Assembly (NCBI GenBank): GCA_049608925.1
Contig: JBMYXZ010000010.1
Coordinates: forward strand, 1 to 22,452
DNA: 22,452 nucleotides
Origin: JBMYXZ01 sp049608925
GTDB lineage: Bacteria; Pseudomonadota; Alphaproteobacteria; JAGOMX01
Direction: 5' to 3'
Part shown: in pieces, positions 1 to 7,660 of the stretch
How positions within the stretch are numbered: position 1 is the first letter of the stretch
Layout: every line of letters starts with the position of its first letter
Made by a program: the position numbers and the translations under genes
Notes under the pieces: generated by a model
What the model was told of the DNA's origin: nothing
The model's database searches: none
Seen by the model: the letters and a program-made list of their open reading frames with translations, nothing else

Positions 1-2
1 GT

Positions 3-461
3 GAAGTATTCCCAGAGCAAAATATTCCAGAAATGGTGCGCCGTTTATCAGTAGCAAAAGAAGCAAACGAAGCAGCTAAAGAAATCTTGGGCGGTAGCCC
101 TACTGCGATAACGGAGGCTCTTATTAAGCGTGAGGGTGCTTCCGACGACTTGCTTGATATCGCTCTAAGTAATGGTGCGACATTTGCCACAGCTAAATTG
201 CTGATGAGCATGTTCCGCAAAGTTAATCCAGGGTTAAACGACAGGGAGCGTTCTGACCTTGTGATGCTAATGCTTTCACAAGATGCCGACCAGATCGCTA
301 ATGTAATTAAGACAGATAACGGCTATAATCTGATTGAAGACAGGGTGCGTCGCTTCTTGAAGATGTCACAGGCAGGCGGCACCAGAGCGGAAATTGAAAG
401 ACGTGACCCTGAAAGAACAATTAACGCGACATTCGGAATGTTTGGAAGCGGACCACAATAG
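3..461 (+). CDS. C-terminal part of a probable phage virion protein (5' end outside the window)
   Basis: The reading frame is open to the left edge. The first internal ATG, at 33, has no Shine-Dalgarno sequence, so I treat this as the 3' end of a longer gene. About 152 residues are visible. They are largely helical and charged, with no catalytic motif or membrane segment that I recognise, and they end in a Gly-rich tail (FGMFGSGPQ). The gene stops 10 bp before the portal gene and is co-directional with the head module. In podovirus-like genomes this place often holds an internal virion or DNA-ejection protein, which is an inference from position only. The existence of the coding frame is well supported; its function is not. 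Confidence 0.6.
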   Translation, partial: EVFPEQNIPEMVRRLSVAKEANEAAKEILGGSPTAITEALIKREGASDDLLDIALSNGATFATAKLLMSMFRKVNPGLNDRERSDLVMLMLSQDADQIANVIKTDNGYNLIEDRVRRFLKMSQAGGTRAEIERRDPERTINATFGMFGSGPQ

Positions 462-471
462 GAGCTAAAAA

Positions 472-2649
472 ATGAAAATTGAACCTATGGATCGCGACCA
501 AATTGAGGGCATCGTTCAAAAAGCGGTGCAAGATGCGATTGATTTTATCGAGGGTGAAATTGCAGAACCTCGGATTAAAGCGCAAAGGTATTTCGACGGA
601 GAGGTGGACATAGGCTACGAAGCTGGTCGCTCAAAGGTGGTTGCTACAAAATGCAGGGATGTAGTGCGAGCAATGAAACCCGCACTGCAACGCATCTTTT
701 TATCCTCTGAAAACGTGGTAGAGTTTGTGCCTCGTTTACCTGATGATGTTAATATCGCTGAGCAGATGACAAAGTTTGCTAATTATAAGTTTATGCAAAA
801 CGAAGGTTATCGCATTCTATCTGACGTTTTCCAAGATGCGATGGTAAAGAAATGCGGCATTGCAAAAGTGATGTATGACGACACGCAAGAAACAGAAATC
901 TTTACTTATGAAAACAGAACAGAAGAAGAATTTTTATTTATTGCCGATCAAGATGATGTCCAAGTTTTAGAGCAAGCGATCACAACCTCGATTGAAATAG
1001 ACCCGCAGGGCGTAGAAATAGAAACGCCAATTTATGATTTTAAGATTTCCAAGGTTACGAGAAAATCAGGCATTAACATATCATCAGTGCCACCAGAGGA
1101 ATTTTTTATAGATAGGAATGCTCGCTCAATAGACGATTTTTTTGTGGTCGGGCATCGTACTGATAAAACGGTAGGCGATCTGCTTGCTATGGGTTTTGAC
1201 GAAGACGATATTTTTGGTCTAACTGGCACCATGTCAACAATGCAGCAAGAAAGCGAATACCAACGCCGTGGTTATGCTGTTGATGAGGACGATGACGAAA
1301 GCGCCGACCCAACTTCAAAAAAAGTGGTTGTGACAGAAGCTTATATGAAAGTTGATGCTGAAGGTGCGGGGGTTCCGCAGCTTTATCGTTTTATATTGGC
1401 GGGATCGTCTTATAAGATGCTCGACTATGAACCATGTGGGCATGTGCCTTTCGCTGTTTTTGAGGTCGACCCAGAGCCGCATGCCTTTTTTGGTCGCTCT
1501 GTTGTTGATCTTGTAATGGATGATCAAGACGCAGCTACGGCGATGCTTCGTGGCGTTCTTGACAACGTGGCTCTAACCAACAACCCAGGTTTAGAAATTG
1601 TTGATGGTCAGGTCGCCGTTGAAGACTTGATGAATAACGAAATTGGTCGCATTGTCCGGGTGAAGCAGGCTGGGACAATTCGTGAACAAGTGGTGCCATT
1701 TACAGCAGGCTCCACTTTACCAGCACTGCAATATTTCGACATGCTAGTTGAAAGCAAAACAGGTGTTTCAAAGGCATCGCAGGGACTTGATGCTGATATG
1801 CTGCAGAGCGCATCCGCTACTGCCATTGCCGCAACGATTGATGGTGCTGCATCGCAGACTGAAGTAGTTGGACGAAATCTTGCGGAAACAGGAATGAAAC
1901 GCCTTTTCCGATTGATTGCAGACTTGATTATACGCAATGCAGATCGCAATGAGATTATGCGCATTAATGGTGAATATGTAGAGGTAGACCCCTCAACGTG
2001 GAATGCCGAAATGGATATGATCGTTAACGTTGGGGTCGGCACTGGTAGGGCGCAAGAGAAAATGGCAGCCCTTCAAGCAACACTGCAAATGCAAATGAAT
2101 GTTTGGCAACAGTATGGCCCAACAAATGGGCTCGTAACTATGACAAATGTGCGCCATACATTAGCAGATATTTTGGCAGCGGCAGGCATACGAAATAGTG
2201 ATCGTTATTATCTGCCTGTCACTGAAGAAAGCGAGCAGCAGCTAATCGCTCAAAAGCAGCAAGAAGCAATGCAGATGCAACAAGCACAAGCAATGCAAAC
2301 GCAGCAAATGCAATCTGACCCATCGCAAGTTTTGATGCAGGCTGAAGCCATGAAGGCGCAAACTCGTGCTCAAGTAGATATGGCTAAACTGCAACTAGAT
2401 GCTCAGAAACATCGCGATAATAAGCAAATGGAATTGCTAAAGATGGCGGCTGATGATGACTTAACGCGCGATCAGATGGTGCAAGACCTTGCAATCCAAG
2501 TTGCCAAGATACTTGGGACATATGGTCAGGCAGTAGATGTGGCAGAAATTAAACGTGAGCAACAACGCACACGAGACTTTAACCAAGGATTAGAAGATGG
2601 CTTTGGATTACAAGCAGCGGGCGCAGCGGGCGCGCCGATTGCTGGCTAA
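472..2649 (+). CDS. Portal protein, SU10-like
   Basis: This 725-residue protein should form the dodecameric portal ring at one capsid vertex, through which DNA is packaged and ejected. The length suits the large portals of P22/SU10-type podoviruses. The N-terminal region (about 10-130) is helical and starts with a stretch like that of SU10-type portals (FDGEVDIGYEAGRSKVVATK). A central part around residues 200-240 contains VPPEEFFIDRNA, which fits the family. Residues around 590-670 are very rich in Gln and Met and predicted coiled coil, like the barrel and crown helices of long portals. GGAG at 462-465 precedes the ATG. Scaffold and major capsid genes follow directly, which supports the call. 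Confidence 0.88.
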   Translation: MKIEPMDRDQIEGIVQKAVQDAIDFIEGEIAEPRIKAQRYFDGEVDIGYEAGRSKVVATKCRDVVRAMKPALQRIFLSSENVVEFVPRLPDDVNIAEQMTKFANYKFMQNEGYRILSDVFQDAMVKKCGIAKVMYDDTQETEIFTYENRTEEEFLFIADQDDVQVLEQAITTSIEIDPQGVEIETPIYDFKISKVTRKSGINISSVPPEEFFIDRNARSIDDFFVVGHRTDKTVGDLLAMGFDEDDIFGLTGTMSTMQQESEYQRRGYAVDEDDDESADPTSKKVVVTEAYMKVDAEGAGVPQLYRFILAGSSYKMLDYEPCGHVPFAVFEVDPEPHAFFGRSVVDLVMDDQDAATAMLRGVLDNVALTNNPGLEIVDGQVAVEDLMNNEIGRIVRVKQAGTIREQVVPFTAGSTLPALQYFDMLVESKTGVSKASQGLDADMLQSASATAIAATIDGAASQTEVVGRNLAETGMKRLFRLIADLIIRNADRNEIMRINGEYVEVDPSTWNAEMDMIVNVGVGTGRAQEKMAALQATLQMQMNVWQQYGPTNGLVTMTNVRHTLADILAAAGIRNSDRYYLPVTEESEQQLIAQKQQEAMQMQQAQAMQTQQMQSDPSQVLMQAEAMKAQTRAQVDMAKLQLDAQKHRDNKQMELLKMAADDDLTRDQMVQDLAIQVAKILGTYGQAVDVAEIKREQQRTRDFNQGLEDGFGLQAAGAAGAPIAG

Positions 2650-2845
2650 CGATGATTTTAAAGCAGTCTTAGAGGATTTGCGTGAGCGTCAAAAAGACGT
2701 TTTCGCAATGTCAGGGGCCGGAGATGTGGAGAAACGTGAGGACGCGCACGCCATACTCCGAGCTATAAATGAAATTGGGTACCTTCTGCGTGCAGATGTA
2801 GATGCAGAGGTGCTCATTGATAAAAAAGGATCGGCACCGTCATGA
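2597..2845 (+). CDS. Small conserved head-module protein of unknown function
   Basis: This 82-residue protein begins inside the end of the portal gene, overlapping it by 53 bp in another frame. AAGGA at 2585-2589 lies 7 bases before the ATG, which supports this start. Its own stop overlaps the scaffold ATG (ATGA), so it sits in a translationally coupled portal, small gene, scaffold series. The sequence is charged and helical (KQRAQRARRLLANDDFKAVL near the start). It has no membrane segment or cysteine motif. I do not recognise a named family. Position suggests a role in head assembly, but nothing in the sequence proves it. Confidence 0.72.
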   Translation: MALDYKQRAQRARRLLANDDFKAVLEDLRERQKDVFAMSGAGDVEKREDAHAILRAINEIGYLLRADVDAEVLIDKKGSAPS

Positions 2846-3843
2846 CGACTGAACCACAATCAGGCAGCATTGAGGCTGTAGCACAAATGCTTATGGAGCA
2901 ACCTCCACAGGCAGAAATTAATCAAGGCGAAGCAGTAGAGGCTGAAACGGAGACACCTGTTGGCGAACAGATCGACGTTGAGGAATATATTGCCGAGAGC
3001 CAAGATGACGAAGACATCGATTTAATCGAGGATTTTGACGATGTCGAATTAGAGGATGAATTGGCAGTTGAAACAGCCGCTCCCCTGGAACTTTCAGACG
3101 ATCTTTCACTTGAGGTAAAATCCAATGGTGAAATGAAGAAAGTCACCCTCAAGGAGCTCAAGCAAAGTTTCGCTGGTCAAGATTATATCCAAAAGGGCAT
3201 GGCAGATAATGCAGAATTGAAAAAACAATTGGAAGCAGATGTGCAAGCCCAAGCTGAGCGAAATGCAAGACTTGATGCTATTATCAATCAGTACGAAAAC
3301 GGTACCGCACCACAAAAACCTAGTAAGCCCTCACAGGAACTAGCTAACAGTGATCCCTTGGATTATGCCATTAGGCTTGGTGAATATCGTGAACAAATGG
3401 CTGAGTACGAAGCGCATAGGGCAGAACTATCTGAAGCCCAAAGCATCGCAGCCAAGCAAAGGGAAGCTGAGCAACAAAGATATGCTAATCAGCAGGCAGA
3501 ACTTCTAAAGCAAGAAATCCCAGAATTGAATGACCCTGAAAAAGGCAAAGTGCTTTTATCAGAAATTCAAAAGACTGCGACTGAGCATTATGGAGTACCG
3601 CCAGAAATTTTAAAAAATCTCGTTCATGGATGGGAGTTTAAAATTTTGAAAGATGCAGCGGCATATCAAAGGCTTAAGCAAAAACGCCAAAAGGTAGCGG
3701 AAAAGACAAAAGATGCTCGCCCAATGGTGAAACCGGGAGCAAAACGTACTGAAGACCCAAAGGCTAAAAAAGCACAAGCAGCGACACGCAATATGCGAAA
3801 ACGTGGCACCCAATCGGATGTCGTAAATTGGTTATTGTCTTAA
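2842..3843 (+). CDS. Capsid scaffolding protein
   Basis: This 333-residue protein probably serves as the internal scaffold on which the procapsid is built. Residues 1-90 are strongly acidic. A segment near residues 93-130 (VKSNGEMKKVTLKELKQSF and following) resembles the conserved element of many podovirus scaffolds. Residues 120-220 form a long Gln/Glu-rich coiled coil, and the C-terminal 65 residues are basic, as expected for the coat-binding end of scaffolds. The start overlaps the previous stop as ATGA, and the major capsid gene begins 19 bp downstream. Sequence composition and gene order both support the call; the family has low sequence conservation. Confidence 0.8.
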   Translation: MTTEPQSGSIEAVAQMLMEQPPQAEINQGEAVEAETETPVGEQIDVEEYIAESQDDEDIDLIEDFDDVELEDELAVETAAPLELSDDLSLEVKSNGEMKKVTLKELKQSFAGQDYIQKGMADNAELKKQLEADVQAQAERNARLDAIINQYENGTAPQKPSKPSQELANSDPLDYAIRLGEYREQMAEYEAHRAELSEAQSIAAKQREAEQQRYANQQAELLKQEIPELNDPEKGKVLLSEIQKTATEHYGVPPEILKNLVHGWEFKILKDAAAYQRLKQKRQKVAEKTKDARPMVKPGAKRTEDPKAKKAQAATRNMRKRGTQSDVVNWLLS

Positions 3844-3862
3844 TTAGTGAAAGGAAAAGACA

Positions 3863-4825
3863 ATGGGCGTTTCAGCAAATACAAATGAAACATATGATGT
3901 AAGCACAATTCGTGAGGACATTCAGGATGCTTTGGTATCTATCACTCCAACCGAAACTATTTTTATGTCAACAATCGGAACACGCAACGTAGACAATACG
4001 TTCTTTGAGTGGGGCGAAGTCGATTTGGCTGCGACCTCAACATCAAACCGCGTGATTGAAGGTGAAGCTGCACCAGGTAACGATGCACCAACAAATGCAG
4101 TTCGCAAAGGCAACTACACACAGATTTCTGACAAAGTTGTTGAAGTATCAGCGACAGCAGAAGCTGTTAATGGTGTAGGCGATGCGCAGACTGTTGCAGA
4201 GCAAATCAGTTTTAAACTGAAAGAGCTAAAGCGTGATATGGAAGCAATGCTTCTTGATAACGTAGAAGCGTCAGCGGGTGCATCTGGTACTGCTCGCCAA
4301 ACAGCAGGCTTGCCAGCGTTCCTAACCACAAACACAGACCGTGGTACTGGTGGTGCTGATCCAACAACTTCTGGTACTGGTTCTGCGGGTTATCCAAACG
4401 CGGCAGCGACAGATGGTACTCAGCGTGCAATCACTGAAACCATCCTGAAAGGCGTGATCAAGTCATGCTGGGATGAAGGCGCAGAGCCAAGCGTTGTTCT
4501 TTGTGGATCATCACAAAAGCAAACAATCTCTGGTTTCACAGGTAACGCAACACGTTACAAAGAAGCAGAAGATGCCAAGCTGATGGCTGCGATTGACGTA
4601 TATGTTAGCGACTTTGGCGAGGTGCAAATTGTACCTTCTCGCCACATTCGTTCGCGCGACGTGTTTGTTCTTGATCCAAACTATGCGGCTGTTGCTTATC
4701 TACAGACTGCGAAGCAAGAACCATTGGCGAAAACAGGCCACGCAGAACGCCGCTTGATTTCTGTTGAGTACGGACTTCAGGTTACTTCTGAAAAAGCACA
4801 CGGTGTTGCAGCAGACATCTCATAA
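3863..4825 (+). CDS. Major capsid protein, SU10 major head protein (DUF5309-like) family
   Basis: This 320-residue protein forms the icosahedral shell. The N-terminus (MGVSANTNETYDVSTIREDI) and the region with IGTRNVDNTFFEWGEVDL at about residues 38-55 match what I know of the SU10-type HK97-fold head proteins. The gene has an Ala/Gly/Thr-rich, regular composition typical of highly expressed capsid genes. AAAGGAAAAG lies just upstream of the ATG. A G+C-rich hairpin follows the stop within 10 bp. The portal and scaffold upstream belong to the same head type, which makes this the most secure structural call with the terminase. Confidence 0.9.
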   Translation: MGVSANTNETYDVSTIREDIQDALVSITPTETIFMSTIGTRNVDNTFFEWGEVDLAATSTSNRVIEGEAAPGNDAPTNAVRKGNYTQISDKVVEVSATAEAVNGVGDAQTVAEQISFKLKELKRDMEAMLLDNVEASAGASGTARQTAGLPAFLTTNTDRGTGGADPTTSGTGSAGYPNAAATDGTQRAITETILKGVIKSCWDEGAEPSVVLCGSSQKQTISGFTGNATRYKEAEDAKLMAAIDVYVSDFGEVQIVPSRHIRSRDVFVLDPNYAAVAYLQTAKQEPLAKTGHAERRLISVEYGLQVTSEKAHGVAADIS

Positions 4826-4833
4826 TAACGATT

Positions 4834-4851
4834 TGGGGGCACAAGCCCCCA
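4834..4851 (+). terminator. Hairpin terminator or attenuator after the capsid gene
   Basis: A seven-base-pair stem (TGGGGGC with GCCCCCA) closes a four-base ACAA loop, starting 9 bases after the capsid stop. It is followed by ATTTC, a weak T-tract, so partial termination or 3'-end stabilisation of the capsid mRNA is as likely as full termination. It separates the capsid gene from the small genes that follow on the same strand. Confidence 0.6.
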
Positions 4852-4873
4852 TTTCACCATTCAGGAGGTTTCA

Positions 4874-5047
4874 ATGGCACAAGTAAAAATTATTCGTGAT
4901 GGTGTTTTTGTTGATGGCGCAAAGCTTTCAAGCGGTACAACAGTAACTGTTAAAGATGCTGAAGCTAAAGCAATGATCAAAAATAAACTTGCTACAGAAG
5001 TTAAAAAGGCAAGCGCACCAAAGGCGAAAGCAAAAAAGGCTAAATAA
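4874..5047 (+). CDS. Small lysine-rich protein after the capsid gene (57 aa)
   Basis: A 57-codon frame starts at an ATG preceded by a perfect AGGAGG (4863-4868) five bases away, the strongest Shine-Dalgarno in this region. The N-terminal half (VKIIRDGVFVDG, then SSGTTVTVKDAEAKAMI) looks like a small beta-rich domain that places an 'amino acid X at position n' type of surface patch, and the last 20 residues are almost only Lys and Ala. Similar short proteins follow the capsid gene in many phages, but their role is not established. It is easily missed because of its length. The next ATG lies one base after its stop. Confidence 0.72.
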   Translation: MAQVKIIRDGVFVDGAKLSSGTTVTVKDAEAKAMIKNKLATEVKKASAPKAKAKKAK

Positions 5048-5048
5048 A

Positions 5049-5330
5049 ATGAAAGACGTACTGCAAACGCGAATTAAAGAAGAAGATGGTAAAATTCATA
5101 TTCAGCGCACGCAAGACGTACAGCGCATTCTAGACTTTAATAAAGAGCGCAACATCGATGGGCATAATCGTAAATCAGATATGCGATTAGCTGGCTCAAT
5201 TCCCTTTGTAGTTGTTGAAATGTGGATTAGGGAAAGCGGTCTAAAACTGGGATCGCAAGAGTTTGCAGAATATGTTAAAAAGAAATTGATGTCGGGTGAT
5301 TACGGCAAGTTGATTGCAAATGGTTACTAA
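5049..5330 (+). CDS. Conserved hypothetical protein of the head module (93 aa)
   Basis: I start this gene at the ATG one base after the stop of the lysine-rich gene. A longer frame to 4989 exists but would run back through that gene. The 93-residue product starts MKDVLQTRIKEEDGKIHIQR and contains DMRLAGSIPFVVVEMWIRES, a pattern I associate with a small conserved protein after the capsid gene in podovirus-like phages. No catalytic motif or membrane segment is visible. It is likely translated by coupling, as no good Shine-Dalgarno sequence precedes it outside the upstream gene. Function unknown. Confidence 0.72.
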   Translation: MKDVLQTRIKEEDGKIHIQRTQDVQRILDFNKERNIDGHNRKSDMRLAGSIPFVVVEMWIRESGLKLGSQEFAEYVKKKLMSGDYGKLIANGY

Positions 5331-5337
5331 GGTTCGG

Positions 5338-5553
5338 ATGATGAAATTCATACAGGATTATACAGCATTGTTCATTGCAATGGTTGGTGCAGTAATAGGC
5401 GCGGTATGGTGGGTATTGAATAACATTTTGACGAACCAATCCAAGGTTCAACTATTAGAACAAAAGACTGACATGATGATTAAGATGATGGAAGAAATGC
5501 GCAGCGATCAGAAGGAAATGCGCAAGGACATTCATCAGCTAATGACAAAGTAG
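5338..5553 (+). CDS. Small single-pass membrane protein with coiled coil
   Basis: This 71-residue product has one hydrophobic segment at about residues 7-30 (with GAVIGAVWWVL), then a charged coiled coil with Met/Lys/Glu repeats to the end. I chose the ATG at 5338, with AAGG at 5329-5332. Starts further upstream are in frame but lie in the previous gene. It opens a run of six small membrane proteins that ends at the endolysin gene, so it may belong to the lysis functions (holin, antiholin or spanin-like). The sequence does not decide which. Confidence 0.65.
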   Translation: MMKFIQDYTALFIAMVGAVIGAVWWVLNNILTNQSKVQLLEQKTDMMIKMMEEMRSDQKEMRKDIHQLMTK

Positions 5554-5557
5554 CGTT

Positions 5558-5923
5558 ATGGAAAATATGAAGCTGCCAATAACAGTTATCGGCGTAGTAA
5601 TACTACAGATTGGCGGTTTCATCTGGTGGACTGCCCAGCAAGCAGCCACGATTGCTGACTTAGAAGAAACCGTTTCTCAGCTTGGATCGCGCATGGCGAT
5701 TGAGGATAACGTTAATCTACGCCGTGATGTTACAGAAAACAGCGATGATATAGATGAGCTTTGGGATGAAGCTGACGATCTATGGCATGAGATTGATGGC
5801 ATGATGATGAGCATCGGTGCGATCAACGGCATCAAGCAACGCATTTCTGTGATTGAAAACGAACTTAAATATATTCACCGTGATCACGATGATGTGTTGG
5901 ATATGAAAGGCGGCATGAAATAA
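5558..5923 (+). CDS. Membrane-anchored coiled-coil protein (121 aa)
   Basis: The protein has one N-terminal membrane segment (about residues 6-25, with VIGVVILQIGGFIWW) and a long acidic coiled coil that includes the repeated pattern DELWDEADDLWHEIDG near residues 66-81. The topology (short N-terminus, one anchor, long soluble helix) is the same as in the preceding gene, four bases away, and the two could be functionally paired. It stops directly before the ATG of the next gene. A lysis or superinfection role is possible from context only. I recognise the architecture from marine phages but no established function. Confidence 0.68.
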   Translation: MENMKLPITVIGVVILQIGGFIWWTAQQAATIADLEETVSQLGSRMAIEDNVNLRRDVTENSDDIDELWDEADDLWHEIDGMMMSIGAINGIKQRISVIENELKYIHRDHDDVLDMKGGMK

Positions 5924-6412
5924 ATGCCCGATCCAATCACCATAGGTGCAGCACTTTCGGCAGCGAATGTGGCATTCAATGGGCTAAAATCCATGATAGC
6001 AACGGGCCGTGAAATACAAGATTGTGCAGGACAGCTTTCAAAGTGGGCTTCTGCAATGTCAGACATCACCTACCTTGAAAGCAAAGCTAAAGAAAAACCA
6101 TCGCTTTGGAAAACCATGCGCGGCTCTGTAGAGAGTGAAGCGTTGGAGGCTTTCACTGCAAAGAAGCAAGCAGATCATCTTAGGTCTGAGTTGAAGTCAT
6201 ACATATCTATGTACTGGGGGCCATCGCACTGGGAAGAATTGGTGCGGTTAGAGGGGCAGATACGCAAAGAACGCAAAGAGCAATTATATCGCAAACAAGA
6301 GGCAATAGATGCAATTCTAAGCTGGGTCATTGGTTCAGTCTTTGCGATTGTCGGTGCTGTCATTGTAGCTGGTGCAATTTGGTTGATTGGCTCGGCACAA
6401 GGGCGTTGGTGA
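5924..6412 (+). CDS. Conserved phage membrane protein with C-terminal anchor (162 aa)
   Basis: The N-terminal part (MPDPITIGAALSAANVAFNG) is a conserved, moderately hydrophobic opening. The middle is a charged helix (EGQIRKERKEQLYRKQEAID near residues 109-128). A strong transmembrane segment lies at about residues 132-156. It resembles a protein family found beside lysis genes in T7-like and T4-like marine phages, where the function is unknown. The start abuts the preceding stop and its stop overlaps the next start as TGATG, so it is part of a tight operon. Confidence 0.72.
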   Translation: MPDPITIGAALSAANVAFNGLKSMIATGREIQDCAGQLSKWASAMSDITYLESKAKEKPSLWKTMRGSVESEALEAFTAKKQADHLRSELKSYISMYWGPSHWEELVRLEGQIRKERKEQLYRKQEAIDAILSWVIGSVFAIVGAVIVAGAIWLIGSAQGRW

Positions 6413-6579
6413 TGGTTTACGTTCTGCTATTCGTGGCATTGGTCGGCAATGACCTGCAATACTATCAGGTTGGGGAAACTTTTATGAATGAAGTAGACTG
6501 TAATAAGGAACGCATGAAAGCATCAGCGTTGCTGCGTAATGGGTCAGGGTTGTTTTGCGTTGAGGTTAGTAGAAATTAG
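6412..6579 (+). CDS. Small protein with N-terminal hydrophobic signal and two cysteines (55 aa)
   Basis: I start at the ATG that overlaps the previous stop (TGATG), with AAGGG at 6399-6403 eight bases before it. The product begins with a short hydrophobic stretch (MVYVLLFVALVGN) that could be a signal or anchor. It then has Cys31 and Cys49 separated by a polar linker, with an FCVEV ending. The two cysteines suggest a disulfide if it is exported. A leftward gene at 7626-7850 has the same plan. The function is unknown and the context is the lysis region. Confidence 0.55.
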   Translation: MVYVLLFVALVGNDLQYYQVGETFMNEVDCNKERMKASALLRNGSGLFCVEVSRN

Positions 6580-6663
6580 ACGCAATAGGTGGGCGGTTTT
6601 GACGCAAGACAATAAGATCGCTATTATCACATCAGATAGACGAATAGCGAAAGGTTATATGGA

Positions 6664-6864
6664 ATGGCTAGAACGTTTATAGACGATTGGAAGGTGATAC
6701 CTCGATTGATGATGTTGGCTGTTACTGTGCTGACTTATCAGAGCGTTCACTGGTATATGGGGCTACCTGATCCGACCAATGGGCAGGCGGGGCTTGTTAG
6801 CGTCTGTATGGGGGCACTCACAGGCTGCTTTGGCATTTGGATGAATGGAGAGCAGAAAAAATGA
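6664..6864 (+). CDS. Holin-like membrane protein
   Basis: This 66-residue protein opens with FIDDWKVIPRLMML and has two hydrophobic segments, at about residues 12-30 and 41-60. It closely fits a small two-pass family that I know from marine phages, where it is annotated as a holin or holin-like. Such a protein would form lesions in the inner membrane that release the endolysin encoded two genes downstream. Its stop overlaps the next gene as ATGA. AAAGG lies about 10 bases before the ATG. Holin activity is inferred from size, topology and neighbours. Confidence 0.72.
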   Translation: MARTFIDDWKVIPRLMMLAVTVLTYQSVHWYMGLPDPTNGQAGLVSVCMGALTGCFGIWMNGEQKK

Positions 6865-7205
6865 TTGGTGGCATTATTCAAGCGTTATCTGGGCTTGCCA
6901 CTTCTTACATCGATGGCAAGACTGCGGTTCAGAAAGCAAATGCAGAGATTAAACTTAAGCAAGCCACTGGCGAAATGGATTGGGAGCAATCTGCTATTGA
7001 GGCCAGCAAAGATAGCTGGAAAGACGAACTTTGGACTATTGTTTTTGTGGCGATATTAGTTGCCAACTTTGTACCTTCTATGCAGGATGTAATGGCACAA
7101 GGATTTGCTAACTTGGAGACAACACCATTATGGGTTCAATGGGGAATGTACGCTTCAATAGCGGCCTCGTTTGGAATACGCACGATGCGGGGATTGAAAA
7201 AATGA
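6861..7205 (+). CDS. Second holin-like conserved membrane protein (114 aa)
   Basis: The start overlaps the previous stop (ATGA), and GGAGAG at 6847-6852 is well placed. An amphipathic, Lys/Glu-rich N-terminal half with EMDWEQSAIEASKDSWKDE near residues 39-57 precedes two membrane segments, at about residues 59-76 and 90-106. The pattern DWEQ..ASK.SWKDE..T is typical of a conserved phage family adjacent to endolysins. Together with the preceding gene it forms a holin/antiholin-like pair. The stop overlaps the endolysin ATG. Confidence 0.7.
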   Translation: MIGGIIQALSGLATSYIDGKTAVQKANAEIKLKQATGEMDWEQSAIEASKDSWKDELWTIVFVAILVANFVPSMQDVMAQGFANLETTPLWVQWGMYASIAASFGIRTMRGLKK

Positions 7206-7660
7206 GTGACTTTAAATTAAGCAGACGCAGCTTAGATAGGCTAGAGGGCGTGGATGAAAGACTTGTAGCTGTTGTGAACCATGCTATCACAGTGACGCGC
7301 ACCGATTTCGGAGTGATCCAGGGAATGAGAACCCTTGCACAGCAGAAAGAATTAGTCGCAAAAGGTGCAAGTCAAACAATGAAATCAAAGCATTTAGATG
7401 GCCTTGCCGTCGACCTTATGGCGTATATTAATGGGCGTGCTTCTTGGGAACTCAATTTGTATGATGACCTAGCGGATGCAATGGCAGAGGGCGCCAACGC
7501 GGTTGGCTGCAAAGTGCGGTGGGGTGCTGCTTGGCACATTGATGATATTGGTTCAATCAAGTGCACCGCAGAGGATGCGATGAATGCGTATATTGATCTA
7601 CGAAGATCGCAGGGGCGCAGACCGTTTATTGATGGGCCGCATTTTGAACTGATGGTCTAA
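7202..7660 (+). CDS. Endolysin, M15-family zinc peptidase (L-Ala-D-Glu or D-Ala-D-Ala type)
   Basis: The 152-residue product cleaves the peptide part of peptidoglycan at the end of infection. I chose the ATG that overlaps the previous stop, since an upstream in-frame start would lie deep in the membrane gene. The zinc site of M15 peptidases is visible as SKHLDGLAVDL (His64, Asp71) and the C-terminal GPHFEL (His147). GVIQGMRTLAQQKELVAKG at 37-55 matches the conserved N-terminal part of the family. There is no signal peptide, so it should depend on the holin genes just upstream. It ends the rightward lysis operon. Confidence 0.86.
   Translation: MSDFKLSRRSLDRLEGVDERLVAVVNHAITVTRTDFGVIQGMRTLAQQKELVAKGASQTMKSKHLDGLAVDLMAYINGRASWELNLYDDLADAMAEGANAVGCKVRWGAAWHIDDIGSIKCTAEDAMNAYIDLRRSQGRRPFIDGPHFELMV

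Noticed and set aside
1608..2042. A 144-codon minus-strand frame inside the portal gene
   Set aside because: It is antisense to a well-supported portal, has no start signal and shows low-complexity Ser/Ile/Thr composition.
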